A stretch of DNA of 64,000 bases from Paenimyroides baculatum (GCF_008629655.1 NZ_VWSG01000004.1:1-64000); one strand, 5' to 3'; shown: positions 25,255 through 34,338, numbered from the stretch's first letter. Program-made: numbers and translations. Notes: a model not told the origin generated them from the letters alone.

Positions 25255-25983
25255 ATGGCCGATCAAATCAATCCCTATAAAGATTCTAACCTTGGTAAAA
25301 AACAGCAGGTCGAACAAATGTTTGACACTATTTCTGGTAATTACGACAGTTTAAACCGAATGATTTCGCTGGGAACCGATCAAGGATGGAGACGTAATGT
25401 ATTGAAAATGGTTTCTGATACCAATCCGGAATCTATTTTAGATATTGCAACAGGAACGGGCGATTTGGCTATTCTGCTATCAAAATCTAACGCAAAACGT
25501 ATTGTTGGTTTAGATCTTTCGGCAGGAATGTTAGAAGTTGGTAAAACAAAAGTTAATGCACTAGGCTTGCAGAATAAAATTGAAATGATTCAGGGCGATT
25601 CTGAAAATTTACCTTTTCAAGACAATACTTTTGATGCAATTACCGTTGCCTTTGGTATACGTAATTTTGAAAATCTTGAAAAAGGTTTGTCTGAAATTTT
25701 GCGTGTATTAAAACCTAACGGAATTTTTGTTATCTTAGAAACCTCGGTTCCAACAAAGTTTCCGTTTAAACAAGGATACAGTTTTTACATGAAAACCTTT
25801 ATGCCGTTAATGGGCAAAGTGTTTTCTAAAGATAAAAAAGCGTACGAATACTTGTCAGAATCGGCAAAAAATTTCCCTTACGGCGAAAAATTAAATGCCA
25901 TTTTACAAAAAGTGAACTTTAAAAATGTAAAACACAATCCGCAAACAATGGGCGTTGCAACAATTTATTCAGCATCAAAATAA
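25255..25983 (+). CDS. menG: Demethylmenaquinone methyltransferase (UbiE/MenG)
   Basis: 242 aa. SAM-dependent methylation, the last step of menaquinone synthesis. Motif [14 protein letters not shown] near 60, [10 protein letters not shown], the UbiE signature [20 protein letters not shown] and [14 protein letters not shown]. Flavobacteria use menaquinone, so the ubiquinone role of UbiE is unlikely. porT follows 4 bases after the stop. Confidence 0.95.
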   Translation: MADQINPYKDSNLGKKQQVEQMFDTISGNYDSLNRMISLGTDQGWRRNVLKMVSDTNPESILDIATGTGDLAILLSKSNAKRIVGLDLSAGMLEVGKTKVNALGLQNKIEMIQGDSENLPFQDNTFDAITVAFGIRNFENLEKGLSEILRVLKPNGIFVILETSVPTKFPFKQGYSFYMKTFMPLMGKVFSKDKKAYEYLSESAKNFPYGEKLNAILQKVNFKNVKHNPQTMGVATIYSASK

Positions 25984-25987
25984 TCGT

Positions 25988-26701
25988 ATGAAAAACCTTT
26001 TAATTGCTACTTGTTTTCTTTTAACCGCAAATTCGTTTGCACAGGGTATGTTTGGAAAAAACCCTTACCGCAACCAGCAACAATGGGATCAGCAGCGTGT
26101 GCATTACGGTTATTATTTAGGATTTAGCTCGTACAATTTCAAGTTTGATTATAAGAAGAGTTTCTACGAAAAAAACGGAAGCGACGAAATTCTGGTTGAA
26201 CCTACAACTGGTTTTAATGTTGGTTTGGTTGGAAATTTACGTTTAATGGAATATTTGGATTTACGTTTTGAGCCAGGTTTATATTACACGCGCCGTAACC
26301 TTATTTTTCCGCATATTACAAATCCTGATCAGCGTGTGCGCGATGTAGCTTCAACCTACATACACTTTCCTGTATTATTGAAATTTTCTGCGCTAAGAGC
26401 CGGAAATATTCGTCCGTACATTTTAACGGGAATATCGCAATCGTTGAATTTAAGTAGTAACGAAACTTCTAAAGACGATAATTACCAAGGACGTTTCAGA
26501 ATGAAAAAATGGACTGCAAACTATGAATTAGGTTTGGGTATCGATTTTTATTTCGAGCATTTTAAATTTACTCCATCGGTTCGCGGTGTGTTTGGTTTAC
26601 AAGATGAGTTAATTCGCGACAAAAACCCTAACAGTCCTTGGACAGGCGATATAGAATCTATGAAAACACGCGGTTTGTTTATAAACTTTACGTTTCATTA
26701 A
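25988..26701 (+). CDS. porT: Type IX secretion protein PorT
   Basis: 237 aa from the ATG at 25988 (MKNLLIATCFLLTANSFAQ signal peptide); an earlier in-frame ATG at 25955 is inside menG. The mature protein is an outer-membrane beta-barrel (LGFSSYNFKFDYKKSFYE, GFNVGLVGNLRLMEYLDLRF, PGLYYTRRN, TRGLFINFTFH). PorT is required for type IX secretion and gliding in Bacteroidota. Assignment rests on sequence resemblance and on the menG-porT pairing common in flavobacteria. Confidence 0.82.
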   Translation: MKNLLIATCFLLTANSFAQGMFGKNPYRNQQQWDQQRVHYGYYLGFSSYNFKFDYKKSFYEKNGSDEILVEPTTGFNVGLVGNLRLMEYLDLRFEPGLYYTRRNLIFPHITNPDQRVRDVASTYIHFPVLLKFSALRAGNIRPYILTGISQSLNLSSNETSKDDNYQGRFRMKKWTANYELGLGIDFYFEHFKFTPSVRGVFGLQDELIRDKNPNSPWTGDIESMKTRGLFINFTFH

Positions 26702-26732
26702 TAGTTGTTAGTTATAAGCTTTTAGACAAGAA

Positions 26733-27146
26733 ATGAAATTAAAATTTTCTATCATTCTTTTTCTACTAATCACTTTTTCAAGTTGTATTGAGAAAAATAC
26801 AACTAACTCAAAAGAAGCATATTCATATTGGAATAAATCTGACATGAATTCTAAAGTAGAAGTAGTTAATGGAAAATATTGGGAATCTTCACATTTTTCA
26901 CACGAATATATAATCTATTTGGAATTGAAAATTGATTCATATTGGTGGACTAAATTTTCAAAAGAAAATGAATTAGTTATTGATACATATCAAAACGAGA
27001 GCTTTTATAACAATGATTTTCCAAAATGGTTCAAACCTTCAAAAGAATTTGTAGCATATAAATCAAACACTGATTCAGATCAAGGGTCAATGTATTTTTA
27101 CAATGAGAAAACTCAATCAGTTTTTATATACGAAATACAATTGTAA
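26733..27146 (+). CDS. Small lipoprotein of unknown function
   Basis: 137 aa. Lipoprotein signal MKLKFSIILFLLITFSSC, lipobox FSSC. The mature part is Tyr-, Trp- and Ser-rich (KYWESSHFSHEYIIYLELK, SYWWTKFSKENEL) with no known motif. The gene is noticeably more AT-rich than menG-porT upstream. The short gap before it carries a fragment of the TTATAAGTTTTAG word seen at 10285. Confidence 0.65.
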   Translation: MKLKFSIILFLLITFSSCIEKNTTNSKEAYSYWNKSDMNSKVEVVNGKYWESSHFSHEYIIYLELKIDSYWWTKFSKENELVIDTYQNESFYNNDFPKWFKPSKEFVAYKSNTDSDQGSMYFYNEKTQSVFIYEIQL

Positions 27147-27176
27147 GGTTTGTTTTAATTGACAATCCAATAATAT

Positions 27177-27905
27177 CTAATTCCCCCTTTTAAACTCACT
27201 TAAAATTATAGCAGTTGCAGTAGCAACGTTTAAACTTTCGGTTTGTTGTAAATCGCCAAAACGTGGAATGGCTATTTTAGCTGTTAATAAAGCTTCAATT
27301 TCTGCGGATATTCCGTTGGCTTCGTTCCCCATTACAATAATTCCGCTGGTTGGTAAATCGGTTTTGTAAATATTGGTTCCGTCCATAAAAGTGCCGTAAA
27401 CAGGTTCGTTTGCGTCTTTTAAATAATCAGCCAAATTGGTATAAAAAATATTTACACGCGTTAACGATCCCATGGTTGCCTGTACTACTTTGGTGTTGTA
27501 AACATCAACCGTTTCATTGCTGCAAACTAAATCGGCAATACCAAACCAATCGCATAAACGAATAATGGTTCCTAAATTACCGGGATCGCGCACATTGTCT
27601 AAAGCAATTTTTAATCCGCTGGGTTTTGGCAATCTATCTTCTTTCATTTTAAAAACAGCCAAACAGTCGTTAGGTGTTGTTAAAGACGATATTTTCTTAA
27701 GGTCGGCTTCGGTAATTTCCGTCACAAATTCTTTCGAAACAGTAAAGTTTAACTGCTTGGTGATATAGATATGTTCTAGCAGCAAAGTAGAGTTCAGCAG
27801 TTCGTTAATCACCTTAAATCCTTCGGCAACAAAAACTTTATTTAAATCGCGGAATTTTTTTTGTTTTAATTGCGTTATATATTTGATTTGGTTTTTAGTA
27901 AGCAT
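27177..27905 (-). CDS. TrmH/SpoU-family RNA 2'-O-methyltransferase
   Basis: 242 aa. An N-terminal RNA-binding substrate domain (about 1-85) is followed by the SPOUT knot. Motif 1 is NVRDPGNLGTIIRLCDWFGI, motif 2 IIVMGNEANGIS and motif 3 IPRFGDLQQTESLNVATATA. These methylate 2'-O of tRNA or rRNA, and the target is not readable. It diverges from tamL with only 36 bases between starts. Confidence 0.92.
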   Translation of the reverse strand: MLTKNQIKYITQLKQKKFRDLNKVFVAEGFKVINELLNSTLLLEHIYITKQLNFTVSKEFVTEITEADLKKISSLTTPNDCLAVFKMKEDRLPKPSGLKIALDNVRDPGNLGTIIRLCDWFGIADLVCSNETVDVYNTKVVQATMGSLTRVNIFYTNLADYLKDANEPVYGTFMDGTNIYKTDLPTSGIIVMGNEANGISAEIEALLTAKIAIPRFGDLQQTESLNVATATAIILSEFKRGN

Positions 27906-27941
27906 TCGTGAAAAATTGTAATTTTACAAATTGAAATTGTT

Positions 27942-30500
27942 ATGTCCTTGAGAAATATTTTATCAAAATTAGTGTTTATTACTGTAATTTCAAGCATCTT
28001 TTTAGCTTGTTCGTTAACAAAGCGCGTACCAGCTAATGAACGACTGCTAACTGAAAATGAAATTTTAGTAAACAACAAAAAAGAAACCAGCGAAGCCATT
28101 GTTAAACAGCTTTATCAGCAGCCTAACAGCAACTTTCTTGGTTACCGCCTGCGTTTGCACATGTACAATATGGCAAAGGTAAACCCCGATTCTACCTATC
28201 AGGCGTGGTTAGATAAGCATAAAAATACCGAACGCTTTTTGGCTAAACTGCTTTCTGCAAAGCAGGTAGATCGTTTGGGAACATCGTTTTTTGTTTCGGG
28301 AATGGGAAGAACACTTAAAGAATTGGGCGAAGCACCTGTTATTTATGATGGTGAAAGAACTCGAAAGTCTGTTATTCGTTTAAAAAACCATTATTTCAAC
28401 CAAGGATATTTCAATACTAAAATTTCATACAAATTAGACAGTTTAAAAGATAAAAAAATCAGTGCGCATTATACTATTAATACAGGAAAACCTTATGTTT
28501 ATGACAGTATTGCGGTAATTGTAAAATCGCCCGAATTAGATTCTCTTTACAAAACCAACACGCGTGCAAGCGTTGTAAAAAAAGGCGAACAGTACAACGC
28601 TGCAAAATTAGACGAAGAACGTGAGCGTATTACAACTTTTTTTAGAAACAACGGCGCTTACGATTTTCAGAAAACCTATATTAATTATGAAGCCGATACT
28701 TTAAAGAACAACCATACTACGGATATTTATCTGAATATCGACAATAAAAATATTAAGCAAGGTGATACGCTGGTTACCGAACCTTTTAAGCTGTATAAAA
28801 TCAGCAAAGTAAATCTATACACAAGCAATACTTCGGCAGAATTTCAAACCATCACTGATTCCGTTCAATACAAAAATTTAAATATTTACAGTAAAGGTCC
28901 GTTAAGCTACAAACCAAAAGTGTTGAGAAATGCTGTTTTTATCGATGAAGACGGCTCTTTTTCAGATATTCGTCGTTTAATTACATCGCGTTCTTTAAGT
29001 AACTTAAAGGTTTTCAACTATCCAACCATTGAATATGTTCCCGACACGCGTGATAGTTTGGGAAAATCGTTGATTGCAAATATTACGCTGAATCCTAAAA
29101 AGCGTATTACTTTTAATCCGTCGATCGATTTAAACCATTCCAACATTCAAGATTTTGGTATTCAAGGAAGTGTTGGCTTTGTATTTAGAAACATCTTTAA
29201 AGGAGCCGAAATTCTCGATGTAAGTTTTAGAGGCAACATTGGTTCATCTGCATCAAAATACCGTAGCGATCACAATACTTTTTTTGATATTCTAGAATAT
29301 GGTGCCGATGTAAAACTAACCATTCCGCGCTTTTTGTTCTTCCCGAATATTATCGATAAGCTGGTAGATCGAACATCGTTTCCAAATACCACATTAAGCG
29401 TAGGTTTTTTCAATCAGCAGAATATTGGTTTAGATAAGCAGAATCTAACCGGAATTTATAATTACTCCTGGTCATACAAAAGAAGAAACACCATAAGTTT
29501 CGATGTTTTTAACCTGCAGTTTATCCGCAACATGAATCCGGGCAATTACTTTAAGGTATATCGATCTTCATATAATACGTTGAATGTAATTGCTGACAGA
29601 ACAAATGTCAATCCCGATTATTTAGACGAAAACGGAAATCTTATTATTGAAAACGGCAGTACCGATGCCTTTATTCAGGATGTATTGAACGGAAATACAA
29701 ACGCAAATGAGCAGGATACAAGATCTGTTTTAAGTATTGACGAAAGAAAAGACCGTTTAACGGAAAACAACCTTATCTTGGCAAGTAATGTGGTGTACAC
29801 CTACTCTAACCGTTTTAACCTTAAAGATCAAGATTTCTTTACATTTAGAACCAAAGTAGAATCAGCAGGAAACATTTTAAATGCCCTTGCGAAATCAAGC
29901 AGCAAAACAAACACTAACGGCAAGCACACCATTTTAGATGTAGCTTATTCGCAATATATTAAAGGCGAAGTAGATTTTATAAAGTATTTTGATTTAGGAA
30001 ATAAGAATGTGTTGGCAGTACGTGCTTTTGGTGGAATTGCCATTCCGTATGGCAATAGTGATAACATTCCGTTTTCACGCAGTTATTTTGCCGGTGGATC
30101 TAACGATAACCGTGCATGGCAATCGTACCGTTTAGGACCTGGTCGCAGCGGCGGTGCATTAGATTTTAATGAAGCAAACATGAAACTTGCATTTAATGCC
30201 GAATATCGTTTTAACGTTTCGGGTCCTTGGAATATGGCACTTTTTGCCGATGCCGGAAACATCTGGAATGCTTTAGACAATATTACAGATGAAGAAATGA
30301 CTTTTAACGGATTAAAATCTTTAAAAGACCTTGCGTTGGGAACAGGATTGGGAATTCGTTACGATTTCAGCTTTTTTGTCGTGCGTTTAGATTTAGGTTT
30401 TAAAACCTATAACCCCGCAAACGAAGCCAACCGCAAATGGTTTAAAGAATGGAATTTAAGTAAAACCGTTTTAAATGTCGGAATTAATTATCCGTTTTAA
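27942..30500 (+). CDS. TamL-type BamA/TamA outer-membrane lipoprotein
   Basis: 852 aa. Lipoprotein signal MSLRNILSKLVFITVISSIFLAC. The N-terminal half has POTRA-like repeats (about 110-380, including SVIRLKNHYFNQGYFNTKISY and ITTFFRNNGAYDFQK). The C-terminal half is an Omp85 barrel (FFAGGSNDNRAWQSYRLGPG near 700 corresponds to the conserved [V/I]RG[F/Y]-type region) ending in VLNVGINYPF. TamA-like proteins of Bacteroidota carry a lipid anchor (TamL) and act with TamB in outer-membrane biogenesis. tamB is not here. Confidence 0.85.
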   Translation: MSLRNILSKLVFITVISSIFLACSLTKRVPANERLLTENEILVNNKKETSEAIVKQLYQQPNSNFLGYRLRLHMYNMAKVNPDSTYQAWLDKHKNTERFLAKLLSAKQVDRLGTSFFVSGMGRTLKELGEAPVIYDGERTRKSVIRLKNHYFNQGYFNTKISYKLDSLKDKKISAHYTINTGKPYVYDSIAVIVKSPELDSLYKTNTRASVVKKGEQYNAAKLDEERERITTFFRNNGAYDFQKTYINYEADTLKNNHTTDIYLNIDNKNIKQGDTLVTEPFKLYKISKVNLYTSNTSAEFQTITDSVQYKNLNIYSKGPLSYKPKVLRNAVFIDEDGSFSDIRRLITSRSLSNLKVFNYPTIEYVPDTRDSLGKSLIANITLNPKKRITFNPSIDLNHSNIQDFGIQGSVGFVFRNIFKGAEILDVSFRGNIGSSASKYRSDHNTFFDILEYGADVKLTIPRFLFFPNIIDKLVDRTSFPNTTLSVGFFNQQNIGLDKQNLTGIYNYSWSYKRRNTISFDVFNLQFIRNMNPGNYFKVYRSSYNTLNVIADRTNVNPDYLDENGNLIIENGSTDAFIQDVLNGNTNANEQDTRSVLSIDERKDRLTENNLILASNVVYTYSNRFNLKDQDFFTFRTKVESAGNILNALAKSSSKTNTNGKHTILDVAYSQYIKGEVDFIKYFDLGNKNVLAVRAFGGIAIPYGNSDNIPFSRSYFAGGSNDNRAWQSYRLGPGRSGGALDFNEANMKLAFNAEYRFNVSGPWNMALFADAGNIWNALDNITDEEMTFNGLKSLKDLALGTGLGIRYDFSFFVVRLDLGFKTYNPANEANRKWFKEWNLSKTVLNVGINYPF

Positions 30501-30509
30501 TAAAATTAT

Positions 30510-30517
30510 TACTTTTG
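30510..30517 (+). promoter_or_regulatory. -7 box of fbaA
   Basis: TACTTTTG, a full match, 41 bases before the ATG at 30559. No TTG at -33. Confidence 0.45.
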
Positions 30518-30558
30518 TAAGCTAAACAAAGTTTAAAAATAAAACTCACAACCTAAAT

Positions 30559-31626
30559 ATGGCACATAACATTAAGCCTGGTGTTGCAACCGGCGATCAA
30601 GTTCAGGAAATATTTAATTACGCAAAAGAAAAAGGTTTTGCCTTACCGGCTGTAAACGTAACATCGTCTAGTACTATCAACGGTGTATTAGAAACAGCTG
30701 CAAAATTAAACGCACCGGTTATCATTCAGTTTTCTAATGGTGGTGGTTTGTTTATGGCAGGAAAAGGGTTAAGCAACGAAAACGAGCGTGCAGCTATTGC
30801 AGGATCTATTGCAGGTGCAAAACAAATTCACGAGTTGGCAGAATTATACGGTGCTACCGTAATTTTACATACAGATCATTGCGCAAAAAAATTATTACCT
30901 TGGATTGATGGTTTGTTAGATGCCAGCGAAAAATTCTATAAAGAAAATGGTAAGCCTTTGTTTTCATCGCACATGATTGATTTATCAGAGGAACCAATCG
31001 AAGAAAACATCGAAATTTCAAAAAAATACCTAGAGCGTATGAGCAAAATTGGTATGACTTTAGAAATTGAATTAGGAATTACAGGTGGTGAAGAAGATGG
31101 TGTTGATAATTCACACGTAGATTCATCAAAACTATACACACAACCAGAAGAAGTGGCTTACGCTTACGAAGAATTAATGAAAGTATCTCCGCGTTTTACC
31201 GTTGCAGCTGCTTTTGGTAACGTACACGGTGTTTACAAACCAGGAAACGTAAAATTAACTCCGAAAATTTTAGATAATTCACAAAAATACGTTCAAGATA
31301 AATTCAGCACTAAAAGCAATCCGGTAGATTTTGTTTTTCACGGTGGATCTGGATCAACTTTAGAAGAAATTCGCGAAGCAATATCTTATGGTGTAATTAA
31401 AATGAATATCGATACCGATTTACAGTTTGCTTTTACCGAAGGTGCTCGTGATTATATTCTTGCGAAGAAAGATTATTTAATGACGCAAATTGGAAATCCT
31501 GAAGGAGACGATGTTCCTAACAAAAAATATTACGATCCACGTAAATGGATGCGTGATGGCGAATTAACATTCAACAAACGTTTAGAGCAAGCTTTTGCCG
31601 ATTTAAACAACGTTAACACATTATAA
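30559..31626 (+). CDS. fbaA: Class II fructose-bisphosphate aldolase
   Basis: 355 aa. Zinc-dependent cleavage of fructose 1,6-bisphosphate in glycolysis and gluconeogenesis. The long class IIA form is indicated by LHTDHCAKKLLPW (zinc His), EIELGITGGEEDGVDNSHV, AFGNVHGVYKPGNV, FHGGSGSTLEEI and INMNIDTD-like VIKMNIDTDLQ. Length equals E. coli FbaA. Confidence 0.97.
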   Translation: MAHNIKPGVATGDQVQEIFNYAKEKGFALPAVNVTSSSTINGVLETAAKLNAPVIIQFSNGGGLFMAGKGLSNENERAAIAGSIAGAKQIHELAELYGATVILHTDHCAKKLLPWIDGLLDASEKFYKENGKPLFSSHMIDLSEEPIEENIEISKKYLERMSKIGMTLEIELGITGGEEDGVDNSHVDSSKLYTQPEEVAYAYEELMKVSPRFTVAAAFGNVHGVYKPGNVKLTPKILDNSQKYVQDKFSTKSNPVDFVFHGGSGSTLEEIREAISYGVIKMNIDTDLQFAFTEGARDYILAKKDYLMTQIGNPEGDDVPNKKYYDPRKWMRDGELTFNKRLEQAFADLNNVNTL

Positions 31627-31627
31627 A

Positions 31628-31663
31628 AATTACGAATTACAATTAAATACACAATTCGTAATT
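31628..31663. repeat. Inverted repeat between fbaA and accD
   Basis: 11-bp arms AATTACGAATT (31628-31638) and AATTCGTAATT (31653-31663), with a 14-base loop. There is no T-run, so it may be a processing or stability hairpin rather than a terminator. accD starts 21 bases later. Confidence 0.6.
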
Positions 31664-31684
31664 TATAAATCATAATTTAAGACT

Positions 31685-32539
31685 ATGGCTTGGTTTAAAA
31701 GAAAAGAAAAAGGAATTACAACCCCTACCGAAGATAAAAAAGACACTCCCAAAGGTTTATGGTACAAATCGCCAACGGGAAAAATTATAGAATCGGAAGA
31801 GCTGGCTAAAAACTTATGGATTTCTCCGGAAGACGATTACCACGTAAGAATTGGAAGTAAAGAATATTTTGAAATTTTATTCGATGACAATAAGTTCAAA
31901 GAATTATTTGGTTCTATAACAGCGAAAGATCCTTTAAAATTCGTTGATACCAAAAAGTACAGCGACCGTTTAAAAGAAGCTAAAGACAAAACCAATTTAA
32001 AAGATGCAGTTCGCGTTGCGGTAGGAAAATCTAAAGGAGCAGATTTAGTTGTTGCCTGTATGGATTTTGCTTTTATCGGTGGATCTATGGGCTCTGTAGT
32101 AGGTGAAAAAATTGCCCGCGGAATCGATTATTCCATCAAAAACAACATTCCGTTCATGATGATTTCAAAATCGGGCGGTGCACGTATGATGGAAGCAGCA
32201 TATTCGTTAATGCAAATGGCAAAAACATCGGCAAAATTAGCGCAGTTGGCAGATGCTAAAATTCCTTACATTTCATTATGTACCGATCCAACAACTGGTG
32301 GAACAACGGCATCATACGCAATGTTGGGCGATATTAATATTGCAGAACCTGGTGCATTAATCGGTTTTGCAGGTCCACGTATTGTAAAGGACACAACCGG
32401 TAAAGATTTACCGGATGGTTTTCAAACATCGGAATTTTTGTTAGAACACGGTTTTTTAGACTTTGTAGTTCATAGAAAACAGTTAAAAAACAGAGTAAAC
32501 TTATACATTGATTTGGTTTTAAACAGACCATTACGATAA
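31685..32539 (+). CDS. accD: Acetyl-CoA carboxylase carboxyltransferase subunit beta
   Basis: 284 aa. With AccA it transfers carboxyl from biotin to acetyl-CoA for fatty acid synthesis. The crotonase-like core is clear: [56 protein letters not shown] and [18 protein letters not shown]. The usual N-terminal four-Cys zinc ribbon is missing: the segment [11 protein letters not shown] then [15 protein letters not shown] has Ser/Thr/Pro where Cys are expected, and no Cys occurs before the core. Confidence 0.95.
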   Translation: MAWFKRKEKGITTPTEDKKDTPKGLWYKSPTGKIIESEELAKNLWISPEDDYHVRIGSKEYFEILFDDNKFKELFGSITAKDPLKFVDTKKYSDRLKEAKDKTNLKDAVRVAVGKSKGADLVVACMDFAFIGGSMGSVVGEKIARGIDYSIKNNIPFMMISKSGGARMMEAAYSLMQMAKTSAKLAQLADAKIPYISLCTDPTTGGTTASYAMLGDINIAEPGALIGFAGPRIVKDTTGKDLPDGFQTSEFLLEHGFLDFVVHRKQLKNRVNLYIDLVLNRPLR

Positions 32540-32540
32540 C

Positions 32541-32570
32541 AAAAAGCATTGCTATTGCAATGCTTTTTTG
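32541..32570 (+). terminator. Terminator of accD
   Basis: AAAGCATTGC (32543-32552) pairs with GCAATGCTTT (32557-32566), followed by a T-run. Confidence 0.85.
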
Positions 32571-32684
32571 CTTATTAAACATTCTTTGTAAGATAAATTT
32601 GTAATAGCATAATAAAAAAGTAAAAGCTAGTTTAAACATTATCAAAACTTTAAAAAATAATTACAAATTAGTTTTTTAAAACCC

Positions 32685-32714
32685 TTGTAAAATAAAATAA
32701 TCGTTCTATATTTG
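32685..32714 (+). promoter_or_regulatory. Promoter of the Leu/Gly tRNA array
   Basis: TTG (32685-32687), 19 bases, TATATTTG (32707-32714). Both elements are full matches and the first tRNA begins 36 bases downstream. Confidence 0.75.
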
Positions 32715-32749
32715 CAGTCGCAATACAGACTTATGGTTTGTTTTGATTC

Positions 32750-32835
32750 GCTTGAGTGGTGGAATTGGTAGACACGCTGGACTTAAAATCCAGTGAGCAG
32801 TAATGTTCGTGCGGGTTCAAGTCCCGCCTTGAGTA
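32750..32835 (+). tRNA. tRNA-Leu(TAA), copy 1
   Basis: 86 bases. Acceptor GCTTGAG / CTTGAGT closes with G-U pairs, the anticodon stem is CTGGA/TCCAG with loop CTTAAAA (anticodon TAA), the variable arm is long and the T-loop is TTCAAGT. No encoded CCA. Confidence 0.95.
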
Positions 32836-32903
32836 CTTTTATTTTGCAGATATTGAAAATATTTTTAAAATTTGCAATCTAGTTCTTTACATAAAAATAA
32901 TAT

Positions 32904-32976
32904 GCGAAAATAGCTCAGTTGGTAGAGCGCAACCTTGCCAAGGTTGAGGTCGCGGGTTCGAATCCCGTTTTTCGCT
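32904..32976 (+). tRNA. tRNA-Gly(GCC), copy 1
   Basis: 73 bases. Acceptor GCGAAAA / TTTTCGC, anticodon stem CAACC/GGTTG with loop TTGCCAA (anticodon GCC), T-loop TTCGAAT. No encoded CCA. Confidence 0.95.
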
Positions 32977-32992
32977 CAACGTTACTACAACT

Positions 32993-33078
32993 GCTTGAGT
33001 GGTGGAATTGGTAGACACGCTGGACTTAAAATCCAGTGAGCAGTAATGCTCGTGCGGGTTCAAGTCCCGCCTTGAGTA
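32993..33078 (+). tRNA. tRNA-Leu(TAA), copy 2
   Basis: Same as copy 1 except the variable arm reads GCTC instead of GTTC, which turns a G-U pair into G-C. Confidence 0.95.
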
Positions 33079-33101
33079 CTAACGTTTTTTTATATTATTA
33101 C

Positions 33102-33174
33102 GCGAAAATAGCTCAGTTGGTAGAGCGCAACCTTGCCAAGGTTGAGGTCGCGGGTTCGAATCCCGTTTTTCGCT
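33102..33174 (+). tRNA. tRNA-Gly(GCC), copy 2
   Basis: Identical in sequence to the copy at 32904-32976. Confidence 0.95.
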
Positions 33175-33190
33175 CAAAATCTATTTATCT

Positions 33191-33276
33191 GCTTGAGTGG
33201 TGGAATTGGTAGACACGCTGGACTTAAAATCCAGTGAGCAGTAATGCTCGTGCGGGTTCAAGTCCCGCCTTGAGTA
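33191..33276 (+). tRNA. tRNA-Leu(TAA), copy 3
   Basis: Same as copy 2 (variable arm GCTC). Confidence 0.95.
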
Positions 33277-33319
33277 CAAGATAATATTCAAGACTTATAA
33301 ATAGATTTTTTTTACCTAC

Positions 33320-33405
33320 GCTTGAGTGGTGGAATTGGTAGACACGCTGGACTTAAAATCCAGTGAGCAGTAATGTTCGTGCGGGTTCAAGTCCCGCCTT
33401 GAGTA
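33320..33405 (+). tRNA. tRNA-Leu(TAA), copy 4
   Basis: Same as copy 1 (variable arm GTTC). Not followed by a Gly copy. Confidence 0.95.
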
Positions 33406-33406
33406 C

Positions 33407-33438
33407 AAAAATCCTGAATTTACATTCAGGATTTTTTT
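33407..33438 (+). terminator. Terminator of the tRNA array
   Basis: AAATCCTGAAT (33409-33419) pairs with ATTCAGGATTT (33424-33434), followed by a T-run. Confidence 0.85.
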
Positions 33439-33558
33439 GTTTTTATAATCTGTTCTTATTTTACATACCAACATTAGAAAGTTCATCTACTTTATTTTTT
33501 ACTCCTTAAACAAGACAATTCGTAAACTTTTGTAATATCAACAGAAATTTTAGTACAA

Positions 33559-33580
33559 ATATTTCTACATGTAGAAATAT
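33559..33580. repeat. 22-bp perfect palindrome between converging tRNA units
   Basis: ATATTTCTACA followed by its exact complement TGTAGAAATAT. No T-run follows in either direction, so it is not an ordinary terminator. It lies in the otherwise empty stretch 33439-33597. Confidence 0.85.
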
Positions 33581-33597
33581 AAAAAAATTACAGTAAA

Positions 33598-33632
33598 TAA
33601 AAAAGCCTTCACATCTCTGTAAAGGCTTTATT
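33598..33632 (-). terminator. Terminator of the CAT-anticodon tRNA pair
   Basis: AAAGCCTTCACA / TGTAAAGGCTTT (33602-33613 and 33618-33629) with one mismatch. On the minus strand a T-rich tract follows. Confidence 0.75.
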
Positions 33633-33639
33633 TTCAAAG

Positions 33640-33713
33640 TGGTCCCACCTGGGCTCGAACCAGGGACCTACTGATTATGAGTCAGTTGCTCTAACCAACT
33701 GAGCTATAGGACC
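33640..33713 (-). tRNA. tRNA with anticodon CAT (Met or Ile2), copy 1
   Basis: 74 bases. Acceptor GGTCCTA / TGGGACC, anticodon stem ACTGA/TCAGT with loop CTCATAA. A CAT anticodon reads AUG as elongator Met, or AUA if modified to lysidine. The anticodon stem lacks the three G-C pairs of initiator tRNA. Confidence 0.92.
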
Positions 33714-33739
33714 AATATTTTTACAACTTTGGTTTGTTG

Positions 33740-33813
33740 TGGTCCCACCTGGGCTCGAACCAGGGACCACCTGATTATGAGTCAGGTGCTCTAACCAACT
33801 GAGCTATAGGACC
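33740..33813 (-). tRNA. tRNA with anticodon CAT (Met or Ile2), copy 2
   Basis: Like the copy at 33640 but with anticodon stem CCTGA/TCAGG, so the stem gains one G-C pair. Only the anticodon stem and the base next to it differ between copies. Confidence 0.92.
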
Positions 33814-33836
33814 AGCTACTTTGACGTTAGCGAGTG

Positions 33837-33867
33837 CAATATTAAGTTAAATTCTTAATTTTTACAA
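33837..33867 (-). promoter_or_regulatory. Possible promoter of the CAT-anticodon tRNA pair
   Basis: On the minus strand TTG (complement of 33865-33867), 20 bases, then TAATATTG (complement of 33837-33844), one mismatch to TAnnTTTG. Confidence 0.45.
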
Positions 33868-33881
33868 GTAGTTTCGCGTTT

Positions 33882-34286
33882 TTATTTTATTTCCTGACAC
33901 AGTTCTATTAAAACTCCGTTTGTTGTTTTAGGGTGCAAAAATGCAACTAATTTATTATCAGCTCCTTTCTTTGGTGTTTCGTTTAAAACGGTGAAACCTT
34001 CGCTTTTTAGTCGTTCAATTTCAACCAAAATATCTTCCACATCAAAAGCTATGTGATGAATTCCTTCGCCTTTTTTTTCTAAAAATTTTGCAATTGGCGA
34101 ATCAGGATTTGTAGCTTCTAAAAGTTCAATTTTGTTGGGTCCGTTCATAAAAAAAGATGTTTTCACACCTTCGCTTACAACTTCTTCTTCTTTATAAGCC
34201 GGCTGTCCCAATAATTTTTCAAATAAAACATTCGATTCTTCTAAACTTTTTACGGCAATACCAATATGTTCAATTTTCCGCATCAT
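33882..34286 (-). CDS. mce: Methylmalonyl-CoA epimerase
   Basis: 134 aa. VOC-superfamily fold with two beta-alpha-beta-beta-beta modules: KIEHIGIAVKSLEESNVLFEKLLG (metal His), IELLEATNPDSPIAKFLEKKGEGIHHIAFDV and VLIELCQ with the final metal Glu. Interconverts R- and S-methylmalonyl-CoA in propionate metabolism. Two adjacent ATGs (34286 and 34283) are possible starts. The mutase genes are not in the window. Confidence 0.92.
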   Translation of the reverse strand: MMRKIEHIGIAVKSLEESNVLFEKLLGQPAYKEEEVVSEGVKTSFFMNGPNKIELLEATNPDSPIAKFLEKKGEGIHHIAFDVEDILVEIERLKSEGFTVLNETPKKGADNKLVAFLHPKTTNGVLIELCQEIK

Positions 34287-34338
34287 AAACTAAAAATTTT
34301 GTTTCTGTAAAGATAAATATATATCTGTATGAATTTCG

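Noticed and set aside
33414..33640. CRISPR-like repeats around the tRNA genes
   Set aside because: The repeated units are whole tRNA genes, and spacers are irregular with no cas genes nearby.
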